From assembly GCA_004154925.1 (NCBI GenBank), contig QJNS01000155.1:62001-126000 (forward strand): a stretch of DNA of 64,000 nt, in the 5' to 3' direction. A program made the position numbers and the translations under genes. How positions within the stretch are numbered: the first letter of the stretch is position 1; the number at the start of each line of letters is the position of its first letter. The notes below the pieces were generated by a model that worked only from the letters and a program-made list of their open reading frames with translations, had not been told where the DNA came from and did no database searches. Origin of the DNA: Monosporascus cannonballus (taxonomy: Eukaryota > Ascomycota > Sordariomycetes > Xylariales). This document shows, in pieces, positions 22,933 through 37,103 of this stretch.

Positions 22933-25718
22933 TTATATTATCTAAATATAATACCTACATATAAAGAATTAATCCAATTAATATTTTATAAATATAGGCC
23001 TAAAATATTACCGGTACGTTATTAAAACTAAATAATATAACCGTATATTTAAATTATTCGTACTGCGTTCGGATAGCGGTCTTTTATTAATTACCTTTTT
23101 TAATTATAATATAATAATAAACGTTCTTAAGATTAATTTTCGAAACATATTTTAATTAACACTAAACGATTTATTATTTTTAAAATTAAAGGTAAAAGGT
23201 ATTGGTGTTTATCGTTTCTCGATTTAATTCTTTATAATCGACGTATAGTTAAAATTATTATCCTTTTTGGACATAAATAATATTAGTGCTTTTACGTCCG
23301 TTATCGAATAACGTATTCGGTTTGCCTTTAGGTTTTTTCGGATATATTTTTCGAATATTTTCCTTTAAGTTTTCGAAATGGAGTAAATTAGGCCGAATAA
23401 GGGTGTTTTTCTTAGGATCAGATTTATTACATATTTTATTCATAATAGCTAAGGAATTTTTTTCGCTGCTTTTTCAAAATAGATTTGCCAGAAATTCTTT
23501 AAGTATACAAGGAGATTAATTATTCCTTGTTTCTGCTATTTCTTAATTTTCGAGAAACGTAATTTTTCGTCTAGGTTTATTAAATTAATAATATATATTT
23601 ACTTGCCGAAAAACGCTAAATTAGTAATATCCTATCTATCGGCCTTTTGTAAAAATTCGTATAACTATTAATATATAGCTATATATAGCGAAATTCTTAA
23701 TTTATTTATTCCGAATCTAAATAATAAAAAATCGGGCGCTTTCTAATCGCGACGTATTATAAAATAAATTTATTTAAATTTTCGTTCTTTCTCGTTATTA
23801 TTTATTATGTTAATAAGAATTTCATAAGCCCTATAATACTTGATATATATGCCATTAACGCCGTTAAAGCCTGGAATATTTACGGAAACTGGTTAAAAAT
23901 TAAGTTTCTTTTTGCTAACCTTTTACTTATAATATTTATCTGTGCTCCGGTATTTATGTTTATTTATACTGTTATATCCTTCGTATTTCTTTTAATAAGT
24001 GCTTTCCTTTTAAAAAGTGGCTTTATTTTAACCGTTTTATAATTATTAGCCGAAATGAACTGGACGTATACGTTTATTCCATCTCTTTTTTTGGGTTTCT
24101 GTCTAAGAATTAATCTAATTTATCGTTATATACTATAATATTTTATACAGCCTTTAAAAGTCGGTTGTCGTATAGCCGAGATAGCAAGGTTTTCGTATCC
24201 TTTTTGGATTTATAATTTACGTTTTTATAACCTGGCTTTCTATAAATATAATATTTAAATAAGCTCTTATAAAAATTAACAGTATTAAATCATATAGATT
24301 TATTCCGATCGGAATTAAATTGCCTATTATTTATTTCCCGAATATAAAAATGCTCGCGGTCCTTATTATTTTTATACGGCGCCTTTAATTTGCTATAATG
24401 ATCGTTTTTGTCGAAAAGGTTAAAATAAAATTAGTTATCCTTATTAATACCTTTTATAAAAAAATCGGTTTTTCTTTGCTTTTTTCTAGGCATTCTAATA
24501 ACGTTTTACTTTATTTATTACGTGATTAAGTGATTTTAATTTAACGTTTTTTTGAAATAAAGTATTTCGTAACCCTGCTATTAATTTATAAAAATAAATA
24601 AAAATAAAACGTTTATTATCTTAATTATTTTTCGAGCTAAAAATATCCGTAAGTTTTGTTTTATAAATTAAAAATCTTTATTTAACATAAAAATCTAACG
24701 GCGATTAATCGGATTACTATTGTAGTTTTATGAATTATTCTCTGTATTCTCTATTAAAAAGGTTAAGATTTACGTAACCTTTTCTAATAAAGATTCATAA
24801 ATTTTCTAATGTTAATTCTTTTTCGCAATCAAAATAATTAAGCGTAATACGGTATAATCGCTAAGCATTTACAATAAAAACGTTCATATAGCCTATAACC
24901 TATTGAATATAGATAAAAGTACTTCGTTCTGGCCTTTCGGCGTAAATTTCCATAACAGCTTTTATCTAATCTTTTTTTTCTAATCGACGTAGGTTTGAAA
25001 AGCTTCGGGCAATTATAATGCAATATTCGCTTATCGCTCGTAGGCTTTTACAACGATATCGTAATTAACTTATAAAACTTTATTTTTTTAAAAAAAATTT
25101 ATGCTATTACCTATTATTCGGCTAATTATCGGAATAATTCCGAATATTATTCGTTTTATTAACGGATAATCTCTAAAATCTGGTTATTTTTAAGGGGTTT
25201 AATCTTTCTTTATTTTAAATTTCGGAACGCGGTTGCTATATTACGCTCGTTTTTCGACCGTTTAGCAAACGGTTATTAGGACGTATCTCTATTATATGTA
25301 TAAAATGATTCGGAATTCCGAGAATTATAGTTTTTTGCTCGTTAGGGTTTCGTTATAGATTTTTTTGCTTATTTTCATACCGTATTCGATTATTTGTTAA
25401 TTAAGTTCCAATCGGCGGTTTTTTCGACTAATAACCTAAGTTCGTTTTGTATTTGGCAAACTTTATTTCTAATAGTTATCGCGTTATTCTTTTTAATAAA
25501 AATGGAAAAATTGTAAGATAATAAATAATAATAAATATAAATAAAATAATTTCCAAGTAATCGTAAAACGTATTTTAAAAAGTGAATATACTAGGTTACT
25601 TTTACCTGGCGTTTTCCATTAGCTGCTAGATGGTGGATTTATACTAGTAAGTGGATCGATAGCTGATCGGTGGCTGGTCGGCTATCAGCCTTATCCTTAT
25701 AGGGGCTGTATTCTCATA
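22933..25718 (-). mobile_element. Ty3/gypsy (element D), family 2, 5' part only
   Basis: The 5' LTR is 25512-25718 (minus). The internal sequence collinear with element E (59.4-61.9 kb) follows down to 22933, where element A begins. It contains gag and the start of pol. The gag zinc knuckle at 24212-24253 (minus) reads YYIYRKPGYKNVNY, with all four ligands Tyr. The 3' half and 3' LTR are absent on the far side of element A, so D was truncated by the event that formed the 15998 junction. Confidence 0.8.
25512..25718 (-). repeat. 5' LTR of element D (family 2, 207 bp)
   Basis: Same family as 43737-43943, 53751-53956, 55000-55205 and 61923-62128. It carries GCTGCTAGATGGTGGATTTA, GATCGGTGGCTGGTCGGCTA and the terminal GGGGCTGTATTCTCATA. 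Confidence 0.85.
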
Positions 25719-28700
25719 GATTTTTTTTAATATTTACTAATTAAGTTTAAATAGACCAGATCAGGATTTGGCAATAGTTCGACGTTTGTTATAAGCGCTT
25801 TTAGGCAGTTATTTAAATCTTTTTAGGGATTAGATTAACCAGTTTATTTATAAAATCAGAGTAAAATAACTAAATCTTTTTATTAAATTTATTTTTAATT
25901 ATTTCGATCTCGATACACTATTTTAAATCCTTATCTCCTATAAGGATATTCTGTTTTCGAATTTATTAGATTAATTAATTAACGAAATCATAACATTTTT
26001 TATTATACGTAGCGATAATATCGTTTATAAGAAAAAAAAGAAATACCTCTTAACGAATAAAATAATAAAGTTCGTAAGAAACAAGGTTTAATCCCAAATT
26101 CTTTAATGTATTAATAAGCTTTTTTACTAAAAAAAACAATTCATTTAGTTTAAATAATAACTCCTTAATTATTAGTATCATTGTACGTTATAGATATTTT
26201 AGAGATATTTATGTATATATTTCTTAAAGTAACGTTATATTAACGAAAATGTTTATAACGTTATATTGCTTAAGGTTTAAGTTAAACTTAATTACGGCAA
26301 TAATTAAAATTCGAAACGATTTTTTAACGAATGTAAATACGTATATATTGCTATAAACCTCCTTTAGTTATTAATTGTTTTATATAATAAAATAGGCCTT
26401 ATATTTTTATAGCCAGCCGTAATTATTAAATTTGTAAATATATATCTCTATTTACCTGAAGATTTATATCCTTTTAATAGAAAACTAATTAATAATTTCC
26501 CAGGGTTATATTTTGTTATAACTTTTTAAATGAACTTTTTAATTTTATAAAATATTTCCTTTAATAAATATATATTTAATTTTTATGGCCTTATAGCGAT
26601 GGCGGTAAATTATGTTTATATACTCGGTTTTATTACTTAGGTATTTTTTATATGTCTTAATATTAAAGCTTTTTCGATTAAGATAATCTATATTTCGCGT
26701 AATTATTTGTTTTTTAAATTTTCGTAGTTTACCAGCCGGTTATAAGTTTTATTTATAAAGACGGTTAAAACGTTCTATATTAAATATGGTTTTTTATACT
26801 TTATATTCGTTTAGAATAATACTAGTTCGGTACGAAATATACGAGAAGCTTACGTTTATGAGCTATAAGGTACTTTTATATTTTATCGTCATTTTGAGTT
26901 AAACAATATAATAGGAGCTTAGGGCTACCTTTATTTGTTCGTCGGCGTAATAATCGTAATAATTATTAGGGCAAACGCTCACGGCGATATTGGTCTAAAA
27001 GACGGAAATAATTCGAATATAACGGTTATATAGGGATAATTAATCTTTTGCAAATACGCTTATTTTTTCCGATCTCGTATATCTTTTACGTTAATACCTT
27101 TTTAGAACTACGTTTTTTTATTTAGCCGGTAATTAAAATATTTCGTTTAGATTTTTGTTTTCTTTTATATATGCAGAAAATAAATATTAATTTAATTAAG
27201 TATTTTTATTTATCGAAGTAACTTTTATAATTTATTTTTTGTTACGTATAAATGGTTATCGTTTAAATCTGTGATATTATTTAAAAAGGTAATTCTTTCG
27301 TTAAATTGTACGTTTCGAATAATAATAACTTTATTAATTGATTGATTCCAATTTTGGTAAATATTCGTAAATCGATAACCGACGAAATAACTTATTTATA
27401 TTTTAAATTTTAATTTTTAAAGATTTTAATTTTTTTATACCGGTAATTATTATAATATAAACTATATAGTTATGTGTTCGTAAAAAGACCTATTACAGCG
27501 TTCGATTAAGTATTGTTACGTTATCTTTATACGCCAGATAAATGTAATAAATTTTATATATATTTTGTTCAAAAGAATACGTAATTAGAGGCATAATTAT
27601 ATAGGTATAATACCGTTTTGAAAATATATATAATTAAGAACGAAAATAATTTAACGTTATTTCGTATCGTAATCGCCTTTTTTTTAATTATATCTTTTTA
27701 AAGCTTTATACCCCTGTTCTAAACCTAGATATATAATATTAAAAGTTTAAGTTTAATATTAAAAAAAGGTAATTAAAACATATTTTTAAGCTAACTATTT
27801 TTTTAAAATTTCGTTATCGTATTTAAATATCTATAAAATTACTTTATTCTAATTTTTTAAAATTTTTTTAAAAAAATATTAAAATATTATAATTCATATA
27901 TTTTGTTTTTAGTTTTTAAAAGAAATATTCTAAATAACACTTAAATATCGATTAATTACAAATATAACATATATATATTTTTTTTAAATTTTTGTTTTGA
28001 AATCTATATAATCGATAGCGATTTTTTATCTTAACCGAGAGGTTTTTTCTTTAGACGTACGGCGTATTTGCCTTTTGGTTTTCGCCTAGCTACATACTTA
28101 ATATTCGATTATTACAAGGCCCTTTAGACGGACCTTTCTCGCATAGAATTGCAATTATGCGATTATTTCGGGTTCTGGGTATCCTAATTTTAGGTGCTAT
28201 ATAATATCATTACCGATTCGTAATAATTTTGTTATTTATAAATTAACGTTTTATTTATAAGTTACCAAAATTATATACGTAATTATTATGTTAATATTTT
28301 CGATAACAAATTAATTAAATTTATTTATTACCGTGATAATTATCTAATTATATTTATTTCGAATAAAACTATAAGTTTTTCGATTATTTTATTATTAATC
28401 CTTTTTTCGAAGCTGCTAGAAAAATACCAGGTTATTTACGAAATTTTTGTAATATGTTATGTCGTACAGATGTAACGCTTTTGTATTACTAGGGCTTTGA
28501 AATACTTTATCGATTTTTTCGTACTTTTTAATCGGAATAAAGTCATTACTTACAAATATTTTATTACCTTAGTCGGTTAATCTGAAATTCAAAAACCTGT
28601 TAAAAAAACTAAAAATATATATCGTTAACTTTAAATTCAAAACAAATAAATTCCTTAAAAATTAAAATAAAACATTTCTAACGTTATGCTAATAAATAAT

Positions 28701-29324
28701 TTAAAAATACGCCAAAATTCGTTTTATCTTTTAAAGAATTAAGTTATTTATATAAATATTTTCTTTGTAGTTTTCGATAAACGGTCGATTTTCTTTTTAA
28801 AAGACTAATCGATAATAATTTAATCTTAAATATATACCTTTACCCTGTCGTTAAAACGAAAACTCGCTACAGTTTTACTAAGAAATACATAATAATATTA
28901 ATATAATATATAGTAAACGTTTAAGCAAGTCTTATAAAAAATACCTTATACGTTTAATTCCTATCACTTTTATTTATTAACGTTTCTATTTATATAAAAA
29001 CCTTTATAATTATCTCGTTTCGCCTTATACTTCGGGGTTTTTTTTCTCGCAATTAAAAATTAATAAACTTAACGTTTTTCTAATTATGATTATCTTAATT
29101 AAAGGTATTCGTAAAGGCTTATTAAAACGTCGAAAACGTTACCTTAATATTTCGTAATATAAATATAAAATAAGCGATAGCCCAATAATCCAGAAAATTA
29201 GCTACTGCTTTTTAGTAATTAATCATATTATTATTAATCTCGATTTTCTTTATTATTTAAAAGGTTATAATCTATATCCCAATTATAAGGGCTAAAGCTA
29301 TATATAAGTTGATAACTTATATAA
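25719..29324 (-). pseudogene. copia pol (pre-integrase, integrase, RT), middle fragment of element G
   Basis: At 28168-28206 the minus strand reads HLKLGYPEPEII, the copia pre-integrase signature WHxRLGHPG with Trp lost to a stop, followed by AKTKRQIRRTSKEKTSRL. At about 26200-26330 it reads SFRILIIAVIKFNLNLKQ (for the conserved R.LIALAAxxxLxxxQxDV). At 26020-26028 lies the RT active site IND (for VDD or IDD), within FLINDIIATY. The RT thumb-side motif (KKI*LFYSDFINKL) continues to the LTR of element D. Confidence 0.8.
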
Positions 29325-29329
29325 TTATC

Positions 29330-29516
29330 TGTAAAAGGCTTCACCTAAGCGGTTTGCAATTAGTTACTAATAAAAGTTTATTTTCTAGCTAAAGAGAAAA
29401 AAAAAGAAAATGAAAATACAATTATATGTATTCGCATATAAGGCGCTGCGCTAATGCTGCTTAGTAACGGCGTTTATCCGATGCTTTATAATAAGGTTCT
29501 ATATAACCTTATTATA
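29330..29516 (-). repeat. 3' LTR of element B (187 bp)
   Basis: Begins on the + strand with TGTAAAAGGCTTCACCTAAG and contains CGCATATAAGGCGCTGCGCT. The internal-side end is altered to CCTTATTATA, the expected CCCCATTACA after transitions. Confidence 0.85.
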
Positions 29517-29599
29517 TTACCCTTTATTTTTCTCAAAAACGGTTAATTTATTACGACATTAATAATTACGTTAATTCTTAATTTCTAATTAATTTGAAA

Positions 29600-32500
29600 T
29601 TCGGGAATTTGTTAATTTTTGAATTAAATTTAATTTAAGTAATTGATTATAAATTAAATATATATTAAATGAATTTATATATAAAAATGCGCTTACGTTT
29701 TTATTTATTTTAACCTTTCTTCTATAATAATAACTTAATTTAATAAATCAATTTTTATTAATATTTATTATAATATTTTTATACGTTCTTTCATAATAAT
29801 TTAGAAATTAATTAATACGTTATAATACCGCAAAAATGCCTCGTAAAAAACGTTTTTACGTTTTTAAATTCTCTTAATAAATCGAAATCCACTAAAGCTT
29901 TTTATACGTTACGTATTTACGTTATTTTAAATAAATATCTTATTCGTATTCGTAATATATCTTATTTTATTTATGTAATTTATTTTACCGAAAACCTAAA
30001 CGTATTTTATTTAAATTAACAAAATATATAATTGATTTATACGTTATTTAATTATTATTCCTAAAATGCTTATTATTAAAAACAAAAATACGATTTATTA
30101 TAAAATTTACGTTAATCATAATGATAAATATTTTAAAATAAATATTATTTTTATTTTTATTGATATATTTTTAATCTAATTTATGTATAATTTGCAAATA
30201 TTTTCGAATTTCGTTAAATTGTTAACGCATTTTATCAGGTTATTTTTAATTACAATTATCGAAATCCTAATAAATTCGTTTTTTTACGTATTTTCTATAT
30301 TATTTTTTATCGTTAATTTTGGCTTAACGGTTATCCGTATCTAAAAAGAGGCGGGTACCGAAATTTGGCGTTTATATTTTAAATTTTCGTACGTCCTTGG
30401 TTTTAAGGTAAATTTACGTCTTTAATTCCTAATCTATACAATATTTATACGTAAATTAAGCTGCCGGTTTTGTCGATTTTTCCGTTTTATATAATAAAAA
30501 ACTTATTAAGCATATAAATAATAAATTTTATTATATAAATCTTTATAATATTTTTGGATTTCTTTTATACCGTTTATTAACTTACGTTATAAATTAAATT
30601 AATAGCCATTAATAATTACATTACTAACGTTTTCGAAAACTTCATAATTATAATTTAAAAAAATTCCAAATTTTGCTAAGATTTAATATAAATAAAGCCG
30701 AATAATTGCGCGCATTTAGCACATGAATTCCGTATAACGTTAATATTATAAATTCGTAAAATAAATTATTAAATTTATAAAGTTTTAAAAATAATTAAAT
30801 AATTTCATAACCGATATATCATTTTCATAATTTTTAAATTCTTTTTAATATATTCCGTTCGTAAATGACGGGAATATTATTTTAATATTTATTTGCGAAT
30901 TATGTAAAGCTATTTTTAAACGGTTTCCCTAAATTTTCTATATTATTTACGCGCCGCCCGGCCGGTACTTTTAAGCTGAATTTTTACCCGTCCGCTTTCG
31001 AGTAATACGTTAAATTTAAGGTCCGTTATTAATAATTATATTATTATATTTTTTAAATTATTATAAAACCGTCATATTTACGAATTTTTCGAACAGTTTT
31101 TAAATTGGTTTTACGTAACCTAATCATTTTATTTAAATTTGGCATATAAAAGTTATTTTTTTTTAATTCGGATTTAGAAAATATTTTCGATTTTACATTC
31201 CGGTTCGTTATTTTCTTTAAAAATAATAAAAAAGGTTATGAATTTGTATTAATTTAGGACAGTAAAGAATTACGATTTATACGTCTTAGTAAATTAATAT
31301 AAAAATAATTATAAGTCCTTTTAAACATATTTAATATAATAATATAAAAATTAATTATTTTAATTACTTAATATTTAGCTTAAAGTTATCCCAATTTTTT
31401 AAAAAACTAAAAAATAACGATATTTTTTAAAAAATAATTAAATTTTGTTATTAATTTCGTATTATTTGGCGGGAAAAAAACATTTATTTATTATTTTTCC
31501 CTAGGTTTACTAAACTACCGCTATCACGGCTTAAATAAATTCCATATTTTTTTGTAATTTTCTAACGAAACTTTCAGTTTTTATACGTAAATCCTTTTAA
31601 ATTACTAAGCTATTTTTTATTTAGAAAATCGGATTAACGTAATATTTATAAAATAAGAAAAAAGGATTTAACTTTATTAAAATTATATTTTAATTATTAA
31701 TTAAGAATATTACCCCCGAAAGAATTTTATTTTATTTTTATTACAAATACGTTACGAAAATTTATAAATAAGTTAATATTTTTTAATAAATTGTTTCCGT
31801 AATACTATCGGTTTTATAATAACATACGATAAAAAAACGTTATTTTATTTCTATTAATTTGTAAAATTTAATCCAAAATTTCCTTTTTTAATTAATTTCC
31901 TTATTATTTATAATAACTTTAAAGAAAATATGGAATTTTTAATATATTGTTACGAATACCTCCATATATATTTTTATGTTTATCGTACGTATTATTTTTA
32001 GGATTATTATTTTAAATAATCGGTTTATTATAATTATTAAAAAATATAAGTTATATTTAAAAACGCTTAATAAGTTGGTTATAAAATCGATCGATATTTT
32101 ATTTTGAAATTATTTAAAAACCGGAATGAATTTCAATGGCTTTTTTTCTTATTTTTTTAATAAGTTTTTATGGCTATATACGTTATAATTTCTATAAAAT
32201 TACTTTATTATACGATATATACCCGGTTAAAAAAGTTTTTCAAAAATATTATTATCGTAACCTTTTTATCTAGGTAGCCTATTATATAAAAATCGTAAAT
32301 ATTTTATATTAAAACCCTTATAAACGGCTTTTAATTTAAAATTTAAAAGCGTTCCAGAAATTAAAAAAGGCATTTAACGTTTAAAATATATTTCACGATT
32401 AATATTAATAATTTTAATTCCGCAAAAAAATTACATTCCTTTTTTATAATTACTTCAATAATATAGTCGTAATTTTTATTATATTTTAACGTCAAGTTCT

Positions 32501-35500
32501 AAAGGTTTTAAAGGTTTTGGTAATATGAAAATATTTATTTTTTTCGAAATAAACTATTATTTTTAATTTTAATATTATTAATTATTATCGTATTTTTAAC
32601 ATACTTTTAATATTTTATTAAGAATATTAATAACTATTTATTTTTTATTAATTAATATTTTCGTACGGTTTTCCGATAATTATATATCTTTATAAATATA
32701 TTATGTTTTTACGCAAAAATATATCAGCCTTAATATTTAAACGACCGGTACGGAATTCGAAACAAAAATTAAAACAGGATAATTTTTTAATTATTTTACT
32801 TAACGTTCGTTTAAAACTTTAATAATTATAAAATACTTTAAATTTTTATATTTAATAATAATCCTAAATTATGTTATTATATTACGCAATTTGTTATTAT
32901 ATATTTCGTAATTAATTTTAACGGAATTCAATTTTCTAAAATAATAAACGACCGGACAAAATATTCTTAACTTTTTAACTTTAAATAAATATTTTTATAT
33001 ATTATTTTTAAATAATCTATTTTTAATATTATACGCTTTTCGAAATGTTATTATGTTAAAACCGGTTTCGTTATAGAGGCGTTTTTAAAACGTTAAAATA
33101 TTATTTGTTGTTTTTTTCTTTTAACAAAGTAAAGTTTTTTTCTGTATTAAACTTATTAATAATATTAATATATCCGTATAATAAGCTATAAAATTGCGAT
33201 AAAAATTTACGAACCCTAAGAAATTTCGGATTTCCTTAAATATTTTAAAAATTTCTTACTTTTTAATCGCGCATAATTTTTCGAGGTCTATTTATATTCT
33301 TTTTTCGGCGCTTATAATAAATCTAAAATATTTTGTTATTTTTATAGCGAATTCGTATTTAGAAATATCCAGATTTAAACCCGTTTTTTAAGCAACTTAA
33401 AACCTTTTTTATTTTTTATATATACTTTCTTTTGGATCTGAAAAAAATAAGGATATCATCCATATACGTTAAATAAAAAATATTAAGGTATTTTCTTAGA
33501 ACTCCGTTAACGTATTATTATAAAATTATAAAAACCTCGTATAAGCCGAACAGTATTAACAGTTATTCGTATAAACCGAAATATATTTAAAATACCATTT
33601 TTTATTTATTTTCTTTTTTAATACTAATTTTATAAATATTATTCGTAAATTTATCTTCACAAATTATTTAATGTAAAAAGATAACTTCAAGGTTTCCGAA
33701 ATAAAAGATAAAAAATAACGGTTTTTTTCGGTTATTATATTTAATATTTAATAATTATAGCAAAAATATAATTTTCCTCCAAGTTTTTTTACAAATAAAA
33801 CCGGAGCTCTTATAGATAAATTGCTTATACAGATATAACCCTTATTTAAAAATTCCGTTAAGGTTTTTCTTAAAGTTAATAATTTATCCTTAATTATATT
33901 ATATTAAAACCTTTATAATATTAGTATTGTTTTAATTTTTTTGTTTTTACATAATAAGATCATATAATTTATTCCGGTACGGATTAAAGGTAAAATATCC
34001 CTTATTTTTTATTAAATAACTTCCGAAATATTTCTAACTTAAACGAAAATCTTTTATTAATCGCTATTTTTTAAAGAAATATTAACGCCTTTTTAATATC
34101 GGCCAAAATAATTAAAAATAACTAAATTTCTTATTTAATCCCTTTAATCTTTTTTATTTTTCGAAATTCTGCCTTAAAAACAATATTTAAATTTCTTTTT
34201 TTGCGAATTATTCGTACGTTATTTTTTAAGCCTTATATTTTTTTTGTAAACCTTTATACGACTTATTATGCTTATCGTTAAAAGGTATTTTTGCGTTATA
34301 TATATAACGTCGTAACACTTTATTTAAGGTTTTCACAAAATTAAGAAGTAATTAAGGCCATTAATAATATATACGAATATTCTTGCTTTAAAACCGTCGA
34401 TATCTATTTCTATATATTATATCCTTAATTCTCTTTGCCGTCGTCGGCTTTTTTTTCAAATTCTTTTTAATTCGCGTAGGTTTATTAAAATATATAGTAA
34501 CTATTAGTATTTTACGAACATTTCGTTTAGTACGGCAAAATATCTATATATTTAATTAATAAAAACCTCTATAAACCTTTTTAAATTAATATATATATCG
34601 ATAATAAATAAAATATTATTTATATTTTATTTCGCAATCTCTATTTCGATTTAAATCGTTTTTCGTTTTCGAACATACAAATATTTAAAAATTAATTCTT
34701 TTATTTTTTTACTTTTAAATCTTAATTTTTCGTTTTCGTATATTTTTAACCAAGTAATGTTTTGCAGTTTTTATGCTAGTAAAACGGGTAACGGTTCGCC
34801 TTATAATTGGAACGCTTATAACACAAATAAAGGCCTTTCGCTTTACAAGTTTTCCGTTTTTTTAAAATTATTTATCGCGTGTATTATTTTAGCGCTAGAA
34901 ATAAAATTTAAAATGCTTACTTTTGCCGTTTTATTGCCGAAATACCCGTTATGTTTATATCGTTATTTAGGTTATTTTCCGCTTAGTTATTACCGCTCGA
35001 TTAAGCTATTAAAAATTATTCGTTTTTTATTACGTTATTCTTTTAAGACATTCGGCGATTTTTATTACCTTAATTATTTATACCTTATAACTTTTAAAAA
35101 GGTTTATTAAAATTAAAATTTAAATAAGCTTTTTATTTAATAATTCTTTTAAAAACATAAATTTCATTTTTATTAACCAAATTATCCTTTTTCTATTTAT
35201 TAATGTTTTTTCGAATAAAAAATAAAATAAGGAAAATTTCGCGTTATTAACTTACCTTAAATTCTAAAAACGTTCGATTACTTTTTTTTTCTTAAATTAT
35301 TATATTATTCGTAAAATATTTAAAGGAAATTAATAAAATGATAAATATTATTTAGGTTTTCGATAATATAATAAATAATAACCGTACGTTATATATTAAT
35401 TTGGAACCTTTCGTACATAGCATAAAATTATTCATGAATTTCTTTTACCAAAATAACATTTATTTCGAACTTATAAATTATAAATACGTATTATCCGGAA

Positions 35501-35960
35501 AAATTTCTTTTGTTCCGTCGAACTTTTCCGGCCAGGATAACGGTTTCCATTTAGCTTTTGCTATTAATTCAATCATTCAAATTACTTTTGCGAAATAGCT
35601 TAATTATGTTTTCGATTATTATTAAGTTAAAAAAAATTAGTATTTATAAAAGCTATTACGTTTCGAATTTGCAATTAAGTAATAAACTTTTGCTAGATAA
35701 TTAAGCCGTTTTTAAGTTATTCGGCCGTTTATATTAATTCTTTATTTGCTTTATGTTACGCTTTTATATGTTTACGGAACTAAATTACCCTTTTTTTACT
35801 TTTTTCGAACCAATAATTTATACGCTGCTTTATAACCGTTATCGAACTTATTAAGGTTTCCGTTATAGCGCTAAATATCTTCTGTAACTCTGGATCGATA
35901 AGGGCCCCTTATTGGACCCCGTAAGAAACGTTCGAAAACCTTGATATTTAATTCCGAACG
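29600..35960 (-). pseudogene. gag-pol of element B, remnant with intact RT YMDD
   Basis: The zinc knuckle at 34788-34829 (minus) reads YLCYKRSNYKANRY; the four ligand positions are all Tyr. The RT active site at 33455-33466 is YMDD, followed by ILIFF, with both catalytic Asp codons kept, unlike elements A, E, F and H. Stops and AT-drift elsewhere make it non-coding. Forward-strand open frames at 34757-35110 and 35401-35598 lie antisense to gag. Confidence 0.82.
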
Positions 35961-35994
35961 TCTTCTATTTTATTAAATAATGAGGTAGAAGATA

Positions 35995-36177
35995 TGTAAA
36001 AGGCTTTACCTAAACGGTATGTAATCAGTTACCAATAAGAGTCTATTTTCTAGCTAAAGAGAAAAAAAAGATAAAAATACAGTTATGTATGTTCGTATAT
36101 AAGGCGTTACGCTAGTGCTGCTTGGTACCGGCGTTTGTCCGGTGTTCTATAATAGGGCTCCATACAGCCCCATTACA
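35995..36177 (-). repeat. 5' LTR of element B (183 bp)
   Basis: Keeps the canonical ends TGTAAAAGG and CCCCATTACA on the + strand, and is one of the best preserved family-1 LTRs here. Confidence 0.88.
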
Positions 36178-36938
36178 TTATCGTCTTCGTTTTTAGAATA
36201 CTATATCGTTATCCTAAAGCTATAAATATTTAGTATTTTACGATTCGTTTATTTAACTTTTTACTAGATTTCGAAACTTACTTTAACGTTTCGCGATATT
36301 CTTATTAAATATTAATCAGAAATCTATTATTATTTACCTTATCTAATTCGGGTAATTTGGCGTACTATTTCCGTAAATTTTTTTTCGAAGAGAAAATTCG
36401 TTTCCTTAATCGCTGAAAATGCTAATTCCAGAACCTATTTTGTTAGGTCGTTAATACTTTTACGAAATATATCGTATTTTCGGTCTTTAAAAATATATGC
36501 CGCAAAATCCTAATTATAAGCTTATTTGCCTTCGGTCGTTATCTTTAAGATACTTGTTAACAATCCTATAAAATTAGTTTTTTCGATAATTTTCCGAATA
36601 ATAAGAACGATAATAAGGTATTAAATCGAACCGTATAGCGAATTTGTCTTTTGGGATAAGAGGTTATCTCGGGTTCTATTAATTTAATAAGTTATAAAAA
36701 TAACTAATCGAGATCGATAGAGTCTTAAATATTAAGCGCGCATATTTTAAACTGAAATTCACCTTTAAAATAGTTCTAATTCTTAAGTCCCTTATAAATA
36801 ATTAAAGACGTCAACTATACGGTCGCTATTATTTTTATTAGAGAATATGGATAATTAATACTAATATATATCCAATATCGTCTTAGCAACAGCTAATCAA
36901 TAAACATTTATGCGAATTAAACGAATAAGACTTTTAAT
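36178..36938 (-). pseudogene. copia gag-like fragment of element G
   Basis: Lies between the 5' LTR of G and the insertion site of B. The minus strand has a relatively open stretch at about 36400-36530 reading DFAAYIFKDRKYDIFRKSIN and VLELAFSAIKETNFLF, separated by one TAG where Trp or Gln is likely. Position and composition suit copia gag; I do not recognise a diagnostic motif. Confidence 0.5.
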
Positions 36939-37103
36939 TATCAGATATAGGGGGCATTAATTATGTTGTTCTATTTAGCTAAGTTGTAAGTGCTATCGTA
37001 CACGTATAACTTTAAGTAACTTAGCTATGGAACATATATGAGCCGATTAGTATAGGACCTTTCCATATATAGGAAGCGCTTCGCACTCTCCAACTAGCTA
37101 ATA
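36939..37103 (-). repeat. 5' LTR of copia element G (165 bp)
   Basis: Same length as 15432-15596. It begins TATCAGATATAGGGGGCATT and ends CTAGCTAATA on the + strand, the TGTCA/TTGACA ends with transitions. Confidence 0.8.

Larger units (their letters stand above)
29330..36177 (-). mobile_element. Ty3/gypsy LTR retrotransposon (element B), family 1, full length
   Basis: A 6848-bp element between LTRs 29330-29516 (3') and 35995-36177 (5'), with an exact TSD, TTATC, at 29325-29329 and 36178-36182. It interrupts the copia element G between gag and pol. Same family as element A, with matching leader sequence (CGTTCGGAATTA near 35950 on the minus strand), in opposite orientation. Confidence 0.93.
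15432..37103 (-). mobile_element. Ty1/copia LTR retrotransposon (element G), split by nested insertions
   Basis: Two 165-bp LTRs of the same family and orientation (15432-15596 and 36939-37103) bracket copia coding remnants on the minus strand in the expected order: gag-like frame (about 36400-36530), pre-integrase motif (28168-28206), RT (about 26000-26330) and RNase H C-terminus (15789-15929). Three later elements sit inside: B (29330-36177), D (22933-25718) and A (15998-22932). The outer flanks (TATAT left, CGGTC right) show no TSD, so the two LTRs could instead derive from separate copies; the ordered coding pieces favour one element. Confidence 0.75.

Noticed and set aside
23258..23519. 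Overlapping open frames on both strands in element D
   Set aside because: Part of pol of a family-2 gypsy element; the same segment in element E (about 59700-59900) is full of stops. Not an independent gene.
33455..33466. Element B as a still active retrotransposon because of intact YMDD
   Set aside because: Zinc knuckle ligands are lost and stops are dense in all frames.
34757..35110. 117-codon forward open frame inside element B
   Set aside because: It is antisense to the gag zinc-knuckle region of B, and RIP had lowered stops by chance on this strand. No motif of its own.
35401..35598. 65-codon forward open frame
   Set aside because: Antisense to the gag of element B; no start context, motif or conservation in element A.
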